DNA of 64,000 nt from Collinsella aerofaciens (GTDB lineage Bacteria; Actinomycetota; Coriobacteriia; Coriobacteriales; Coriobacteriaceae): assembly GCF_020181355.1 (NCBI RefSeq), contig NZ_CP084004.1, forward strand, positions 1,860,001-1,924,000, in the 5' to 3' direction. Made by a program: the position numbers and the translations under genes. Below the pieces are notes generated by a model. It was not told the DNA's origin. It did no database searches and saw only the letters and a program-made list of their open reading frames with translations. This document shows positions 45,890 through 54,995 of the stretch, piece by piece. Within the stretch, counting starts at the first letter, position 1. Each line of letters opens with the position of its first letter.

Positions 45890-47278
45890 ATGAGGAAAGT
45901 GATCACATATGGAACGTACGACCTTCTGCACCGGGGCCATGTGCGCCTGCTGGAACGCGCCAAGGCGCTCGGCGACTACCTGGTCGTGGGCGTAACCGCC
46001 GATGGCTTCGACAAGGTGCGCGGGAAGATTAACGTTTCCCAAACCCTCAACGAGCGCATGCGTTCTGTCCAAGAGCTCGGGATTGCTGACGAAGTAATCG
46101 TTGAAGAGTACGAGGGCCAGAAGATTGACGACATCAGACGTATGGGAATTGATGTGTTCACCGTAGGCTCTGACTGGGTTGGTAAGTTCGACTATCTCAG
46201 GGAATACTGTGAGGTAGTCTACCTTGATCGTACGCAAGGCGTCTCGAGCACCGAGCTTCGCGCCGAAAGTGGACATCTACGAATGGGGTACGTGGGCAAG
46301 CGTGTGCTAGTGGAGAAGTATCTGCGTGAAAGTGCCTTCGTGAATGGCGTTGACCCCACCTGCGCGATGATCGACAGTGATGGAAGCCTCGCAGGCTGTG
46401 GCTTAGTCGAACAGGTTAATGATTTCGATGAGATAGTCGGTCGATGCGACGCAATCTACCTTGCATCGCATCCCAATCAGCACTATGGACAGATTAAGCG
46501 AGCGCTTGAGGCAGGCAAACATGTTCTATGTGAGAGCCCCATTGCCTCAACGCGTGAGGCGTGCCAGGAACTGCAGGCGCTCGCACGCTCAAAGGGCCTC
46601 GTTTTGGCCGACGCGATCAAGACGGCGTATTCAACGGCCTACCATCGACTGCTTCTGCTTGCCAAGAGTGGTCACATTGGACGAGTTCTTTCGGTGCGCG
46701 CTGTATGCACCAGCCTTGTTGATCTTGGCAGTGAGGACATCTCGAGCGTTGAGGGCAAGTGGTCGAGCTCCAAAGCCTGGGGTCCAGCAGCGTTGCTGCC
46801 CATCTTGCAGCTACTCGGAACTAATTATCAATCAGCCGATTTTGTAAGGGCCGACCTTGAAGGTCACGCTGGCTTTGACGCGTTTGGTGAGATCCGACTG
46901 GCATTCGAGGATGGCTACGGCGAGGCGGTTTTCGGCAAGGCAGCTAAATCTGAGGGGTCGCTTGTGGTTTCCGGCACGGATGGCTACATTTACGTACCCG
47001 CTCCCTGGTGGAAAACAGACTACTTCGAGGTACGCAAAGAGGATCCTTCTCAAAACAAGCGGTATTTCTTCCAGCTTGACGGCGAGGGAATTCGAAACGA
47101 GCTCGTCGAGTTCGCGCGAGCAGCTGAGCGTGGAGGCAAATGCGGTCTATACATCGATGATAGTGTATCCGCCGCCATAGCTGGCCTGCTGGGTCAATTC
47201 GACACAAGTAAAGACCACATCGAACTGTCGCCTATCAAGCTCGGGAGCGACACCTGTGGTGAAGGCGTAGCGAGATAG
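45890..47278 (+). CDS. fusion of TagD-like cytidylyltransferase and Gfo/Idh/MocA oxidoreductase
   Basis: The 462-residue protein has two enzymes. Residues 1 to about 135 form a glycerol-3-phosphate/choline-phosphate type cytidylyltransferase: TYGTYDLLHRGHVRLLERAK with the HxGH motif, and the VSSTELRAE end (RTQGVSSTELR). From about residue 150 comes an NAD-dependent Gfo/Idh/MocA domain: IDSDGSLAGCGLVEQVNDFD, then AIYLASHPNQHYGQIKRALE, then GKHVLCESPIASTREACQEL with the conserved ExP-like motif. The fusion suggests that reduction of a carbonyl and CDP-activation act on the same small molecule, for LicD to transfer. The ATG at 45890 follows GGGAAGG; GTG 45881 is possible. The capsule operon ends here. 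Confidence 0.88.
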   Translation: MRKVITYGTYDLLHRGHVRLLERAKALGDYLVVGVTADGFDKVRGKINVSQTLNERMRSVQELGIADEVIVEEYEGQKIDDIRRMGIDVFTVGSDWVGKFDYLREYCEVVYLDRTQGVSSTELRAESGHLRMGYVGKRVLVEKYLRESAFVNGVDPTCAMIDSDGSLAGCGLVEQVNDFDEIVGRCDAIYLASHPNQHYGQIKRALEAGKHVLCESPIASTREACQELQALARSKGLVLADAIKTAYSTAYHRLLLLAKSGHIGRVLSVRAVCTSLVDLGSEDISSVEGKWSSSKAWGPAALLPILQLLGTNYQSADFVRADLEGHAGFDAFGEIRLAFEDGYGEAVFGKAAKSEGSLVVSGTDGYIYVPAPWWKTDYFEVRKEDPSQNKRYFFQLDGEGIRNELVEFARAAERGGKCGLYIDDSVSAAIAGLLGQFDTSKDHIELSPIKLGSDTCGEGVAR

Positions 47279-47492
47279 CCGCGCTTAGATATACACTCGG
47301 CGCATTATTCATGCCGTAATCTGAAGCATGGGGGAGTGGTAACTATCATTCGTCTGGATGATAGCGGCCAGCATCTCAATTGCATTGTTAGCGCCGGAAT
47401 AATTTAGCCAAATATAGTCGGCCGAGATTGACCAATCCCGGCCGACCCATTTTAGCCAACACGCCCGCATCTATGACTTTCCTATCGCATTC

Positions 47493-48320
47493 CTACATCC
47501 CCTCGGGCTGGATCCCCCTCACCTTCACCGCCTGGGGGACGGCCTCCACCGAGTAGGTGTCAAGCTCCCTGCCGCGGTAGCTCGGGCCCCGCATCACGAA
47601 CACCGACGCCTTGTCGAACAGCCTGCCGAGGGCGCAGAGGAGCGTGTCGTCGCCCGTGAAGAACTCATCCCACCCGCTCGGGGCGATGTTGCTCGTGAGG
47701 ACCATCGCGTTCGGCCCCTCCTTCTCGTAGCGCCTGTCGACGACATCGAAGAACAGGTCGGTGCACGGCCTGTCGTAGACGCATCTCCCCACCTCGTCAA
47801 CGATGAGGCACGACGGCTTGACGAGCGAGGAGACGACCCGCGAGGTGTTTCCCCGCTGGACGGCCTTCTGGAACCTGTCCCTGAGCTCGGTCGCCTTTAT
47901 GTAGTAGGTCTTGAGCCCCCGCATGCAGCACTCGCGCCCGTAGGCCTGCGCGAGGTGCGTCTTCCCTATGCCGCCGGGCCCGACGAAGGCGACGTTGCGG
48001 TGCGCGTAGAGGTCGGCCAGCGACGGGAGCTTGCCCAGCGCGGCCGCGTCCCGGCCCTGGATCCTGGAGAAGTCGAAGCCCTCGAAGGTCTTGGGCTCGC
48101 GCCTGGGCAGCCTGCTCAGCCTCAGCAGCGTCTCGATGGAGGCGAGCCTCCTCTTCTCCGCAAGGTAGGAGAAGGTGGCTGCCACGGCGGCCATCTCCCC
48201 GTCGCCGAGGTCGAGGTCCGAGGCGAGGGTCGCGAGCTCCTCCGCCCCGACGGCGATCCCGAGCCTCGACGCGGCGTCGCTCGCGAGCTCGTAGGGGCTC
48301 GCCCCCGCGCCCGCCATCAT
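47493..48320 (-). CDS. istB: IstB-like ATPase of the outer IS21 element
   Basis: This 275-residue AAA+ helper of IS21 transposition has Walker A in FVGPGGIGKTHLAQAYG, Walker B CLIVDEVG and the sensor segment MVLTSNIAPSGWDEFF. Its start (ATG ATG at 48320-48315) overlaps the stop of the broken istA (ATGA type). It is intact, although the istA it needs is interrupted. It differs clearly from the inner element's IstB. Confidence 0.92.
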   Translation of the reverse strand: MMAGAGASPYELASDAASRLGIAVGAEELATLASDLDLGDGEMAAVAATFSYLAEKRRLASIETLLRLSRLPRREPKTFEGFDFSRIQGRDAAALGKLPSLADLYAHRNVAFVGPGGIGKTHLAQAYGRECCMRGLKTYYIKATELRDRFQKAVQRGNTSRVVSSLVKPSCLIVDEVGRCVYDRPCTDLFFDVVDRRYEKEGPNAMVLTSNIAPSGWDEFFTGDDTLLCALGRLFDKASVFVMRGPSYRGRELDTYSVEAVPQAVKVRGIQPEGM

Positions 48321-48526
48321 TCGGCCCTCCCGAAGTCGAACCTCTCGAAACCGGGTTTCGTCCTGGGCGGGGCGATTTGCTCGACCACGGTCCCCACCGG
48401 CTGGGTCGGCAGCTCCTCGGGCTGCGCCGGCGATGTCTCCCACTGCCCCTCGCACCAGCTGTCGGCGCCGGTGCCGACGGCGTGGGCGACGAGCTCGCGG
48501 GAGAGGTCGTCGCTGTATATGTGCAC
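48317..48526 (-). pseudogene. istA: outer IstA, C-terminal part
   Basis: This is the last 70 codons of the interrupted transposase: IYSDDLSRELVAHAVGTGAD and so on, ending RFDFGRAE. It joins exactly with the N-terminal part at 50792-51894 when the inner element and one TGCAC copy are removed, giving RVVHIYSDD and a protein of 435 residues. Confidence 0.85.
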
Positions 48527-48675
48527 TGTTAGCGCTAATCTAAAATTGACCACTTTCGCAAACGCATCTCGCCGAATGCGCTAACGCGCTTTCGCCGACC
48601 CCGCTAACGTACTTTCACCAACTGCGCTAACGGAACTATGCTCCGATCGGGTATCCGACCCGGGAGGAGCGGGAT

Positions 48676-49908
48676 ATGGAGCGAAACGTAATGGGAGAGC
48701 TGAACGTCTACAGGGGGTCCGGCGCGAAGCCGAACTTCAGCGAGATCGCGAGGAGGCACGGCATGGACCGGCACACGGTCGCCAAGTACCGGCGGGAGGG
48801 CGAGTCCGCCGCCGACGGGAGGTCCGCGAGGGGCAGCGCCTTCGACCCGCTCGAGGAGGTGATCCGCGCGAAGGCCCAGCTGCCCGGGATGACCAAGATG
48901 GCAGTCTACGCGTTCCTGCGCGAGGGCCGCGGGGAGGGGCTGCCCGGGTACGGCGCCTTCACCGCGTGGTGCCGGGCCCGCGACGTGCCCTTCGGGGGCG
49001 CGGGCGGCCGCGAGCCGCACCCGCGGTTCGAGACGCCCCCGGGCAGGCAGCTGCAGTTCGACTGGAAGGAGGGCATGAGGCTCGTCGACTCGGAGGGCGA
49101 GGTCTTCGAGTTCAGCGTGTTCACCGCGACGCTCGGCTACTCCCGGAAGCACCGCTTCATACCGGTCAGGAGCCGCACGCTCGACGACCTGCTGTCCTGC
49201 CTGCTCGCCACCTTCACCCGCCTCGGCGGCGTCCCGGAGGAGTGCATCACGGACAACATGTCGTGCCTGGTGACCGTCTCGGGCCGCAGGAGGACCAGGC
49301 AGGAGAGGGCGTGGCGGTTCGCGCGGGAGGCCGGCTTCGAGCTCAGGCTCTGCGCGCCGCGCTCGCCGCAGACCAAGGGCAAGGACGAGTCGGCCAACCG
49401 CTTCCTGAACCGCCTGCTCGCCTACGGCGGCGAGTTCACCGGGTGGAGCGGCCTCGCCGAGGCGGTGGCCCGGGTCGAGGCCCAGGCCAACTCGGAGCCG
49501 AACCGCACCACCGGCCTGCCGCCCGACGCGCTGTTCATGCGGGAGAAGGAGAGCCTGCGGCCCATCGGGAACCTCCGGCTCCTCGAGTCGATGGTGGGCG
49601 ACGTGAGCGTCCAGACCGTCCCGCCGACCATGCTCGTCAGGGCCGCCGGCAGGGAGTGGTCCGTGCCCAGGCGCTGCATCGGCCGGCGCGTGAGCGTCAT
49701 AGCGATGCCCGGCGGCCAGGTCGTTGTGAGGATGGCCGGCGAGGAGGTCGCCGTCCACGACGCCGCGTCCGGGCCGTCGAGGCCCATCAACTACGACCCC
49801 GACCACTATGGGCAGGCCCTCGAGGGGAAGCGGGGCCTGGCCGACGCGGACATCGCCGAGGCCGCGCGCGCCAACCTCGCGCTGCTCGACTCGCTCGGAG
49901 GGGCGTGA
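48676..49908 (+). CDS. istA: IstA transposase of the inner IS21 element
   Basis: The 410-residue protein has an N-terminal helix-turn-helix (NFSEIARRHGMDRHTVAKYR) and the DDE core: QLQFDWKEGMRLV (first Asp), EECITDNMSCLV (second Asp), and CAPRSPQTKGKDESANRFLN (Glu). A C-terminal beta-barrel domain follows. GGGAGGAG precedes the ATG. Its stop overlaps the istB start (TGATG), a standard IS21 arrangement. Confidence 0.93.
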   Translation: MERNVMGELNVYRGSGAKPNFSEIARRHGMDRHTVAKYRREGESAADGRSARGSAFDPLEEVIRAKAQLPGMTKMAVYAFLREGRGEGLPGYGAFTAWCRARDVPFGGAGGREPHPRFETPPGRQLQFDWKEGMRLVDSEGEVFEFSVFTATLGYSRKHRFIPVRSRTLDDLLSCLLATFTRLGGVPEECITDNMSCLVTVSGRRRTRQERAWRFAREAGFELRLCAPRSPQTKGKDESANRFLNRLLAYGGEFTGWSGLAEAVARVEAQANSEPNRTTGLPPDALFMREKESLRPIGNLRLLESMVGDVSVQTVPPTMLVRAAGREWSVPRRCIGRRVSVIAMPGGQVVVRMAGEEVAVHDAASGPSRPINYDPDHYGQALEGKRGLADADIAEAARANLALLDSLGGA

Positions 49909-50690
49909 TGGGCGCCGTCGCGGAGGGCAGCCCCTCGATCAGGGCGCAGGCGAACCTCTCCGCGCTCGGGCTGCACGAGATGGCGGCGTCCCTGCCCGAC
50001 TACGTGAGGATGGTCGCCGCGGGCGAGCGGGGCTTCGCCTCCGCCCTCGAGGAGATGACGCGCGTCGAGGTCGCCGCCCGGGAGGTCAGGATCACCAACC
50101 AGCGCATACGTTCGTCGGGGTTCCCCTACGTCAAGGGGCTGGCGGACTTCGACTGGGACTTCCAGCCGTCGGTCCCGCGCGCAGAGATCGAGGAGCTCGC
50201 GACCCTGAGGTTCGTCGAGCGGGCCGAGAACGTCCTGTTCGTGGGGAGCCCCGGCGTGGGCAAGACGCACCTCGCCGTCGCGCTGGGCATCGAGGCGGTC
50301 AGGGCGGGGCGCGAGGTCAGGTTCGTGGACTGCGCCCGGCTCGTCGAGGACCTGGAGGACGCCTCGTCGCGCGGCATCCTCAAGAAGAGGCTCAAGTACT
50401 ACGCCCACTCGAGGCTGCTGATCATCGACGAGCTCGGCTACCTCGACGTCGGCAGCGCGGGCGCGGACCTGCTGTTCCAGCTGATATCGACGCGCTACGA
50501 GCAGCGCTCGACGATCATCACCGCCGACGTGGGGATCGGCGGCTGGGGCAGGGTGTTCGGGGACGACGTGGCGGCGAGCGCGATCGCGGACAGGGTGTGC
50601 CACCACTGCCACCACTGCCACCTGGTCAAGATAGCCGGCAGGTCCTACAGGCTGAAGGACCTGCCGAGGGACGGACCCGTCAAGGCGTGA
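49908..50690 (+). CDS. istB: IstB ATPase of the inner IS21 element
   Basis: The 260-residue AAA+ protein has Walker A FVGSPGVGKTHLAVALG, Walker B RLLIIDELGYLD and the sensor region STIITADVGIGGWGRVFGDD. Near the C-terminus CHHCHHCHLVKI shows a small in-frame duplication of CACCACTGC relative to the usual single CHHCH. It cooperates with IstA in target capture. The ATG overlaps the istA stop. Confidence 0.93.
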   Translation: MGAVAEGSPSIRAQANLSALGLHEMAASLPDYVRMVAAGERGFASALEEMTRVEVAAREVRITNQRIRSSGFPYVKGLADFDWDFQPSVPRAEIEELATLRFVERAENVLFVGSPGVGKTHLAVALGIEAVRAGREVRFVDCARLVEDLEDASSRGILKKRLKYYAHSRLLIIDELGYLDVGSAGADLLFQLISTRYEQRSTIITADVGIGGWGRVFGDDVAASAIADRVCHHCHHCHLVKIAGRSYRLKDLPRDGPVKA

Positions 50691-50791
50691 CCGGAATCGG
50701 TGAAAATACGTTAGCGCAAGCGGTGAAGCCGCCTTTGCGCGAACGGCGCGTTTGATTAGTGAAACTGGTGAAAAATAGATTGACGCTAACA

Positions 50792-51894
50792 TGCACCACG
50801 CGCCCCTCCCGGTTCACCCTGCACTCGCGGCGGACGTACCAGTAGGGCACGCCGTAGCGGTGCCCCTCGAAGCTCACGAAGCCGTCGAAGGAGATCTTCC
50901 GGCGCGGGCACAGGTACCGCTCGACCTCGGCCGTGACCTCGAGCGGCCTGGTGTTCGCCGAGCACGCCGCCTCGTGCTCGCGCATCGGGACGCATGCCGC
51001 CGCGCGCCGCCAGCGGCCTCCCTGCTCGGCGCACCAGAGGGCGGCCTCCCGGTTGAGGGCGTCAAGGTCGGTAAAGGACCTTCCCGCGAGGAAGTTCCCC
51101 TTCACGAAGCGGACGAGCCTCTCCACCTTGCCCTTCGTATAGGGGTGGCGCGGCCTGCACAACCTGGTGCGGAAGCCGACGACGCCCATGAACTCGGCGT
51201 AGTCGGCCTGCCAGACGGGCCGGCCGTCGGCATCGCGGCGGACGACCACGCTCTTCATGTTGTCGGTGAGCACGGTCGCGGGCACGCCCAGCGCCGAGAA
51301 CGCGTGCAGCATCCCGATGAGGAGGTTCTCCTGGCGCGCGTTCGGGAAGAACTCGACGTGGGCGCCCCCGCAATGGTGGCAGACCATGGCGAAGCAGGCG
51401 ATCCGCGCCCGCTCCCCGCCAGGGCGCTCGACCGCGACGAAGCCCCAGTCCATCTGGTAGGCCTCTCCGGGCGCCGTCCTGAAGCGCTGGCCGCGGCAGC
51501 CCTGCGGGGCCGCCTGCCGCCTCTTCGCGGGCACGAGGTCCCGGTGCGCGGCGATATAGGTCTTCACCGTGGTGAGGCCGCCGGCGTAGCCCTGGCCGAG
51601 CAGCCGCTCGAATATCACCTGCGAGTTGGTGACGCCCTTCCGCAGGAGGTCGTCCACCAGGCCGGTGTGGCCGGCGAGCACGCCCGGCGCGGCCCTCCTC
51701 CCGCTGTTCCCGTGGGGCAGGGCCCTGAACCCGTGTGCCCTGACCGTCCTCGCGCGGGAGCGGGTGAGCCCCGTCCTCCTGCAGAACTCCGCGAGGTTGC
51801 ATGCCTGCGGGTCGAACCCGTCGCCCTCCTCCGCGGCCATCTCCCGGAGCGCCGCGTCTATAATCTCCTGTAGGTCATCGTGTCTCTCGTTCAC
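50792..51894 (-). pseudogene. istA: outer IstA, N-terminal part, interrupted by inner element
   Basis: Reading from GTG 51894, the protein shows a helix-turn-helix (NLAEFCRRTGLTRSRARTVR), QMDWGFVAVER (first Asp), TVLTDNMKSVV (second Asp) and RPRHPYTKGKVERLVRFVKG (Glu). It breaks at VVH where the inner element enters; the following residues VSVNLFF come from the inserted end. All three catalytic acidic residues lie before the break, but the C-terminal 69 residues are lost. Confidence 0.88.
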
Positions 51895-52031
51895 CTCAAT
51901 GGTCCTCCTAACGCCGGCGTGTTGGCACCACCAGCGTAGTGGCGGCGGGGAGGCACGGTGGCCATTATTCGGTGACCGGGATTGGTCAAAATAGTTTGAC
52001 TATTAGCGGCTAAAATCGCCCGGCGCTAACA

Positions 52032-52593
52032 GCATGCTTATCTTTCATTGATTTAATTACAACGCAAGCAGCAACTTGCGAATAACGGAAGCCGAAATTT
52101 AGCTACTTCCACGTAAACTCTCTCCATGAGTTTTGACTTACATTGGTTCAATAATTGACTACGATAACTTGCGATCTAACGTAAACCTACCGTAGGCACT
52201 TGAATGCGTCTTCGCTATTTGGTATTTGGTTAAACAAAACAAATGAAGGACCCTTTGCTAGGGTCATAACTACTACATAATTTGATTTAGAGTCAGGCTC
52301 ACATTAGTTATGTCTATGTGGGCCTGATTTTTAAGCAAGTGCCTGCAAGTCCCTATATGTGGCAGTCATGCAAATAAGAATCTGTATCATTTATTTGCAT
52401 TTCTAACGGTTTAGATATCGTGCGACGCTGCGCCTGCCCTAAGCTGCGGTAGGTCGCGTGGGCTATCAGGATATGGCGCAACACTCTTGCGGTCGAGTCT
52501 CATTTGTCCCGGACCTGGTTGACCCGGAAGAGCTAGACGTACCTGTCGTGAAACACTTAGGGTTTCCGCTGTGAACCCCGTGAAACGCCACGG
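52032..52593. other. AT-rich non-coding stretch after the outer IS21 element
   Basis: There is no supported gene. The first 370 bases are AT-rich with a hairpin terminator at 52293-52332. The remainder is GC-richer and may be the decayed end of the IS1595-like element. Confidence 0.5.
52293..52332 (+). terminator. orphan terminator
   Basis: TCAGGCTCACAT (52293-52304) pairs with ATGTGGGCCTGA (52316-52327), followed by TTTTT. No intact gene precedes it, so it may be left from a deleted gene of the capsule locus. Confidence 0.7.
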
Positions 52594-53340
52594 TCAATGC
52601 TTGAGCCGGGAGTACAGGTCGTTCACCATCTCCAACCGCTCCAGGTAAACCGGATCGTTGTCGTCAGCCCTGCGCGCTTCGCTCTCGAGCCCACCGTCCC
52701 TGACCAGCACGCCGCGGGCCCGCTCGAAGTCGTGAATGAGCAGCGACCCGGTTGCAATCTTGCCGCCCATGGGCTTTCTGACGCGCACCGTGATGGGCTT
52801 CCCTTAGTCGCAGACGATCGCGACGGGGTTCTTGTGGATTGCGACGGCAACGCAGATGCGGAGCTTCTGGCGAAATAGGCCGCCTTTACGGGCCTGCCCT
52901 TAGCCCTAGGAGAGATCGGTGCTGTTGATGTAGGTCTCGTCAACCCAGACGGTGGGTGTGGCACGATCCAGTCCAGGTAGCCGAATACCGTAGCGAAGAC
53001 GCGGTGCCGCTACTTGAAGGCCGTCTTGTGGGTGACGCCGCACTGTTGCTCGCGCACTCGACGGGGACGTTGTGGCGCATAAGCTTGATGAAGGAAAACC
53101 GACGAGAAGCAGCTTGCGGCAGCGCTCGAGGACGGTGCCCCTGGGGAAGGTAAACCTTCTGCCGGGCAACAACAGCGCCACCTTGGGACGCCGGCGGCGG
53201 AGTCGTCCCTCCAGGTGTCGCAAGCGCCGCGCCTAGGGCATTTCTGGTCCGGTCGTCGCACAGCGAGAATAGGGCGAGCAGGGCCTCGGTCTGGGGCTGA
53301 GACCCCGGTCCGGCTGGGATAGAATGTCGCTGTGGGCCAT
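52594..53340 (-). pseudogene. decayed IS1595 (ISXO2)-like transposase
   Basis: Pieces of one transposase appear in all three minus-strand frames. The start is MAHSDILSQPDRGLSP after GAAAGG. Further on come FPRGTVLERCRKLLL, then LMRHNVPVECAS, CGVTHKTAFKWRHRVFATVF, TVWVDETYINSTDLS (first catalytic Asp region), KPMGGKIATGSLLIHDFERA and VYLERLEMVNDLYSRLK at the end. Several frameshifts separate them, so it is inactive. The WVDETYIN motif is typical of the ISXO2-like domain. Confidence 0.6.
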
Positions 53341-53385
53341 CGTCTTTCCTTTCGTTGAATATCTAGGCACTGACGATTCTAGGCG

Positions 53386-53712
53386 ATGGCCCCCCTTGCT
53401 TCTTACACCACGACTGTGCGCGCTACCGGAAGAACGTGGTGCGGAAACGAATATCCCTTTCTGTACAATCCCACTATCCATTGGTTATCGGAGGAGTTAG
53501 AAAACTACGGCTCCTTTTACTATTCCGGGGATTGCGCCAACCCTATTTGGAACTGTTATGACCAAGCCCTGGTGAGCCCAGAATTGATGAACTCCATTAA
53601 TTCCTATAACTATCTAAAGAGGATAGGGGTTAGGGGCTTGATTGCAAAAGTTCGTCCCAACAGCAAAATAAGCGACCATTTGTCGCTATTAGTTGATATC
53701 GATTTGAGTTAG
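53386..53712 (+). pseudogene. possible endonuclease/exonuclease/phosphatase C-terminal fragment
   Basis: An open frame of 108 codons begins at the edge of the IS1595-like remnant. Its C-terminal half reads NPIWNCYDQALVSPELMNSI and ends NSKISDHLSLLVDIDLS, resembling the SDHxPxxxxFDL end of EEP-family nucleases. The upstream half of the domain is absent. An insertion sequence probably removed the N-terminus. Codons are AT-rich like the following genes. Confidence 0.4.
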
Positions 53713-53723
53713 GTGGGTTATTT

Positions 53724-54353
53724 ATGTCTCCCAGTGAAAATCCGTAGTTAAATGTGCTTTCTCAACCTCAACACAGATCAACAGAAGAAATCGTTCCATA
53801 TTTCAATGAACAGGCCAAAATGCTGTCTGTGGCGTCTGGAGACAAAATCAAAGGGTTGTTTTCAAGGACTGCCGATGTAAACAGGATTCTCGACCCAGCT
53901 CTTGATTTGGCTGAAAGCGCATCCACGGTAGTTTCAGGAGTTATCTCGAGAAACGCAGCCCTTTGTGCCCCAAAATCCAATCTCAAAGATGCTGACGATC
54001 TGTACAGGAAAAATGACTAGTGCTTTGAGATTCGTTCGGATAGATATCGATTCAGGGTATTCACTATCGAATTTGGTCCATCGTATCCTGCCGTTATGGC
54101 TGTCGACCGAGGCATATGCGGCGATCTTGTAAAGATCTACGACCGTTATTAGTTCGAAGAGGCCGAGCCGTGCATTGTTACAATACAAGACGATGATGAT
54201 CTCAACCTTGTGTTCAATCAACTTCTAATTTGCCGTTTGACGCCCCTGCTATTCATCTATGTTGCAGCTTACTATGGATTGTCACTTAACATGAGCCGTA
54301 GCAAACGGACCGCTGACAGCTGCGATGTAGCGGGACTTTCATCCAGAACCTAA
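53724..54353 (+). pseudogene. unknown gene interrupted only by three TAG codons
   Basis: The frame starts with ATG 53724 (AGGTGGG upstream) and runs 209 codons to TAA at 54351. It is broken at 53745, 54018 and 54150, each time by TAG. If TAG is read as glutamine the text runs on sensibly (DLYRKND-Q-CFEIRSDRYRF; KIYDRY-Q-FEEAEPCIVTI). Glutamine codons CAG turning to TAG by single C-to-T changes would explain this, as would origin from an amber-recoding phage. The largest open part, 53754-54020, has an unknown fold. It directly follows the EEP-like fragment, so the two may have been an operon. Confidence 0.4.
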
Positions 54354-54433
54354 GAACGAATTTGGACCGATTTTAGAATTAAACTGGACACGGTTAACAA
54401 ATGGGTCATGCTTTCATTTGAGGAGGGCATTCA

Positions 54434-54901
54434 TTGAGCGACAACTTAGACAATCAAGTTGAGTATGTGCGATCACTTGCAATCGCCTTTCGCATGGCGA
54501 TTAGCCGTGCCCAAGAGTCCGGAGAACTCTCTCGAACTGTAATCGCGTCCTTTCCAAGAGCTTGTTGCGGATATACAAGCGACTTACTGCAAAGGTATCT
54601 TGACAAGCATGGCATAAAAACATGGTATGTATCTGGAACGTATCGCGACCCATCAACAAATGATTCGCAGTCTCATGCTTGGCTTGAACTTGCCGATGGC
54701 ACCGTAATCGATATAACCGGGGACCAGTTTCGCTTTGAGCCGCATCCCTTAAAGAATGATTGCCCAGTGTACTGTGACAAGCCGAACGAGTTCTTCAATC
54801 TTTTTGAACTAGATCTGCCTTGTGAATACGAGGTCTCATTTTCAAAGGATATCTTACGCAAAGAAAAAGAAGCGTACGATATTGTCTGCAAGTTTCTTTA
54901 G
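54434..54901 (+). CDS. transglutaminase-like (Cys-His-Asp) protein of unknown role
   Basis: This 155-residue AT-rich protein starts with TTG after AGGAGGGC. It contains FPRACCGYTSDLLQ (Cys44/Cys45 at a helix start), QSHAWLEL (His81 on a strand) and TVIDITGDQF (Asp93). This order and spacing fit a papain/transglutaminase-like catalytic triad, although I recognise no named family. No signal peptide or membrane helix is seen, so it should act in the cytoplasm. It lies 95 bases before the next unknown gene and may form a cassette with it. The catalytic assignment is inference from motif order. Confidence 0.6.
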   Translation: MSDNLDNQVEYVRSLAIAFRMAISRAQESGELSRTVIASFPRACCGYTSDLLQRYLDKHGIKTWYVSGTYRDPSTNDSQSHAWLELADGTVIDITGDQFRFEPHPLKNDCPVYCDKPNEFFNLFELDLPCEYEVSFSKDILRKEKEAYDIVCKFL

Positions 54902-54995
54902 CCCGTATGCCCGAATCTATATCGCTACAACGTGTGTTTTTAGCAATTGCCGTTGATGCTGAATTGGGGCGAATTAAGCACTAGGTTGTGATTCT

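Larger units (their letters stand above)
48527..50791. mobile_element. inner IS21-family element, complete, 2265 bp
   Basis: The ends are TGTTAGCGCTAATCTA on the left and, read inverted, TGTTAGCGTCAATCTATT on the right. TGCAC direct repeats flank it (48522-48526 and 50792-50796). It carries istA and istB on the plus strand, opposite to its host element. Both genes are intact and the target repeats match, so the insertion is recent. Its ends share TGTTAGCG with the outer element, so the two may be related enough for one transposase to see both. Confidence 0.9.
47386..52031. mobile_element. outer IS21-family element, interrupted
   Basis: The terminal inverted repeats begin TGTTAGCGCCGG at both ends; further matches TTTAGCC and TTGACCAATC extend the similarity to about 50 bases. 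A 4-bp target repeat GCAT flanks it (47382-47385 and 52032-52035). It carries istA and istB on the minus strand. A second, different IS21-family element (48527-50791) is inserted in its istA. Without the inner element and one TGCAC duplication it measures about 2376 bp. Confidence 0.88.
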
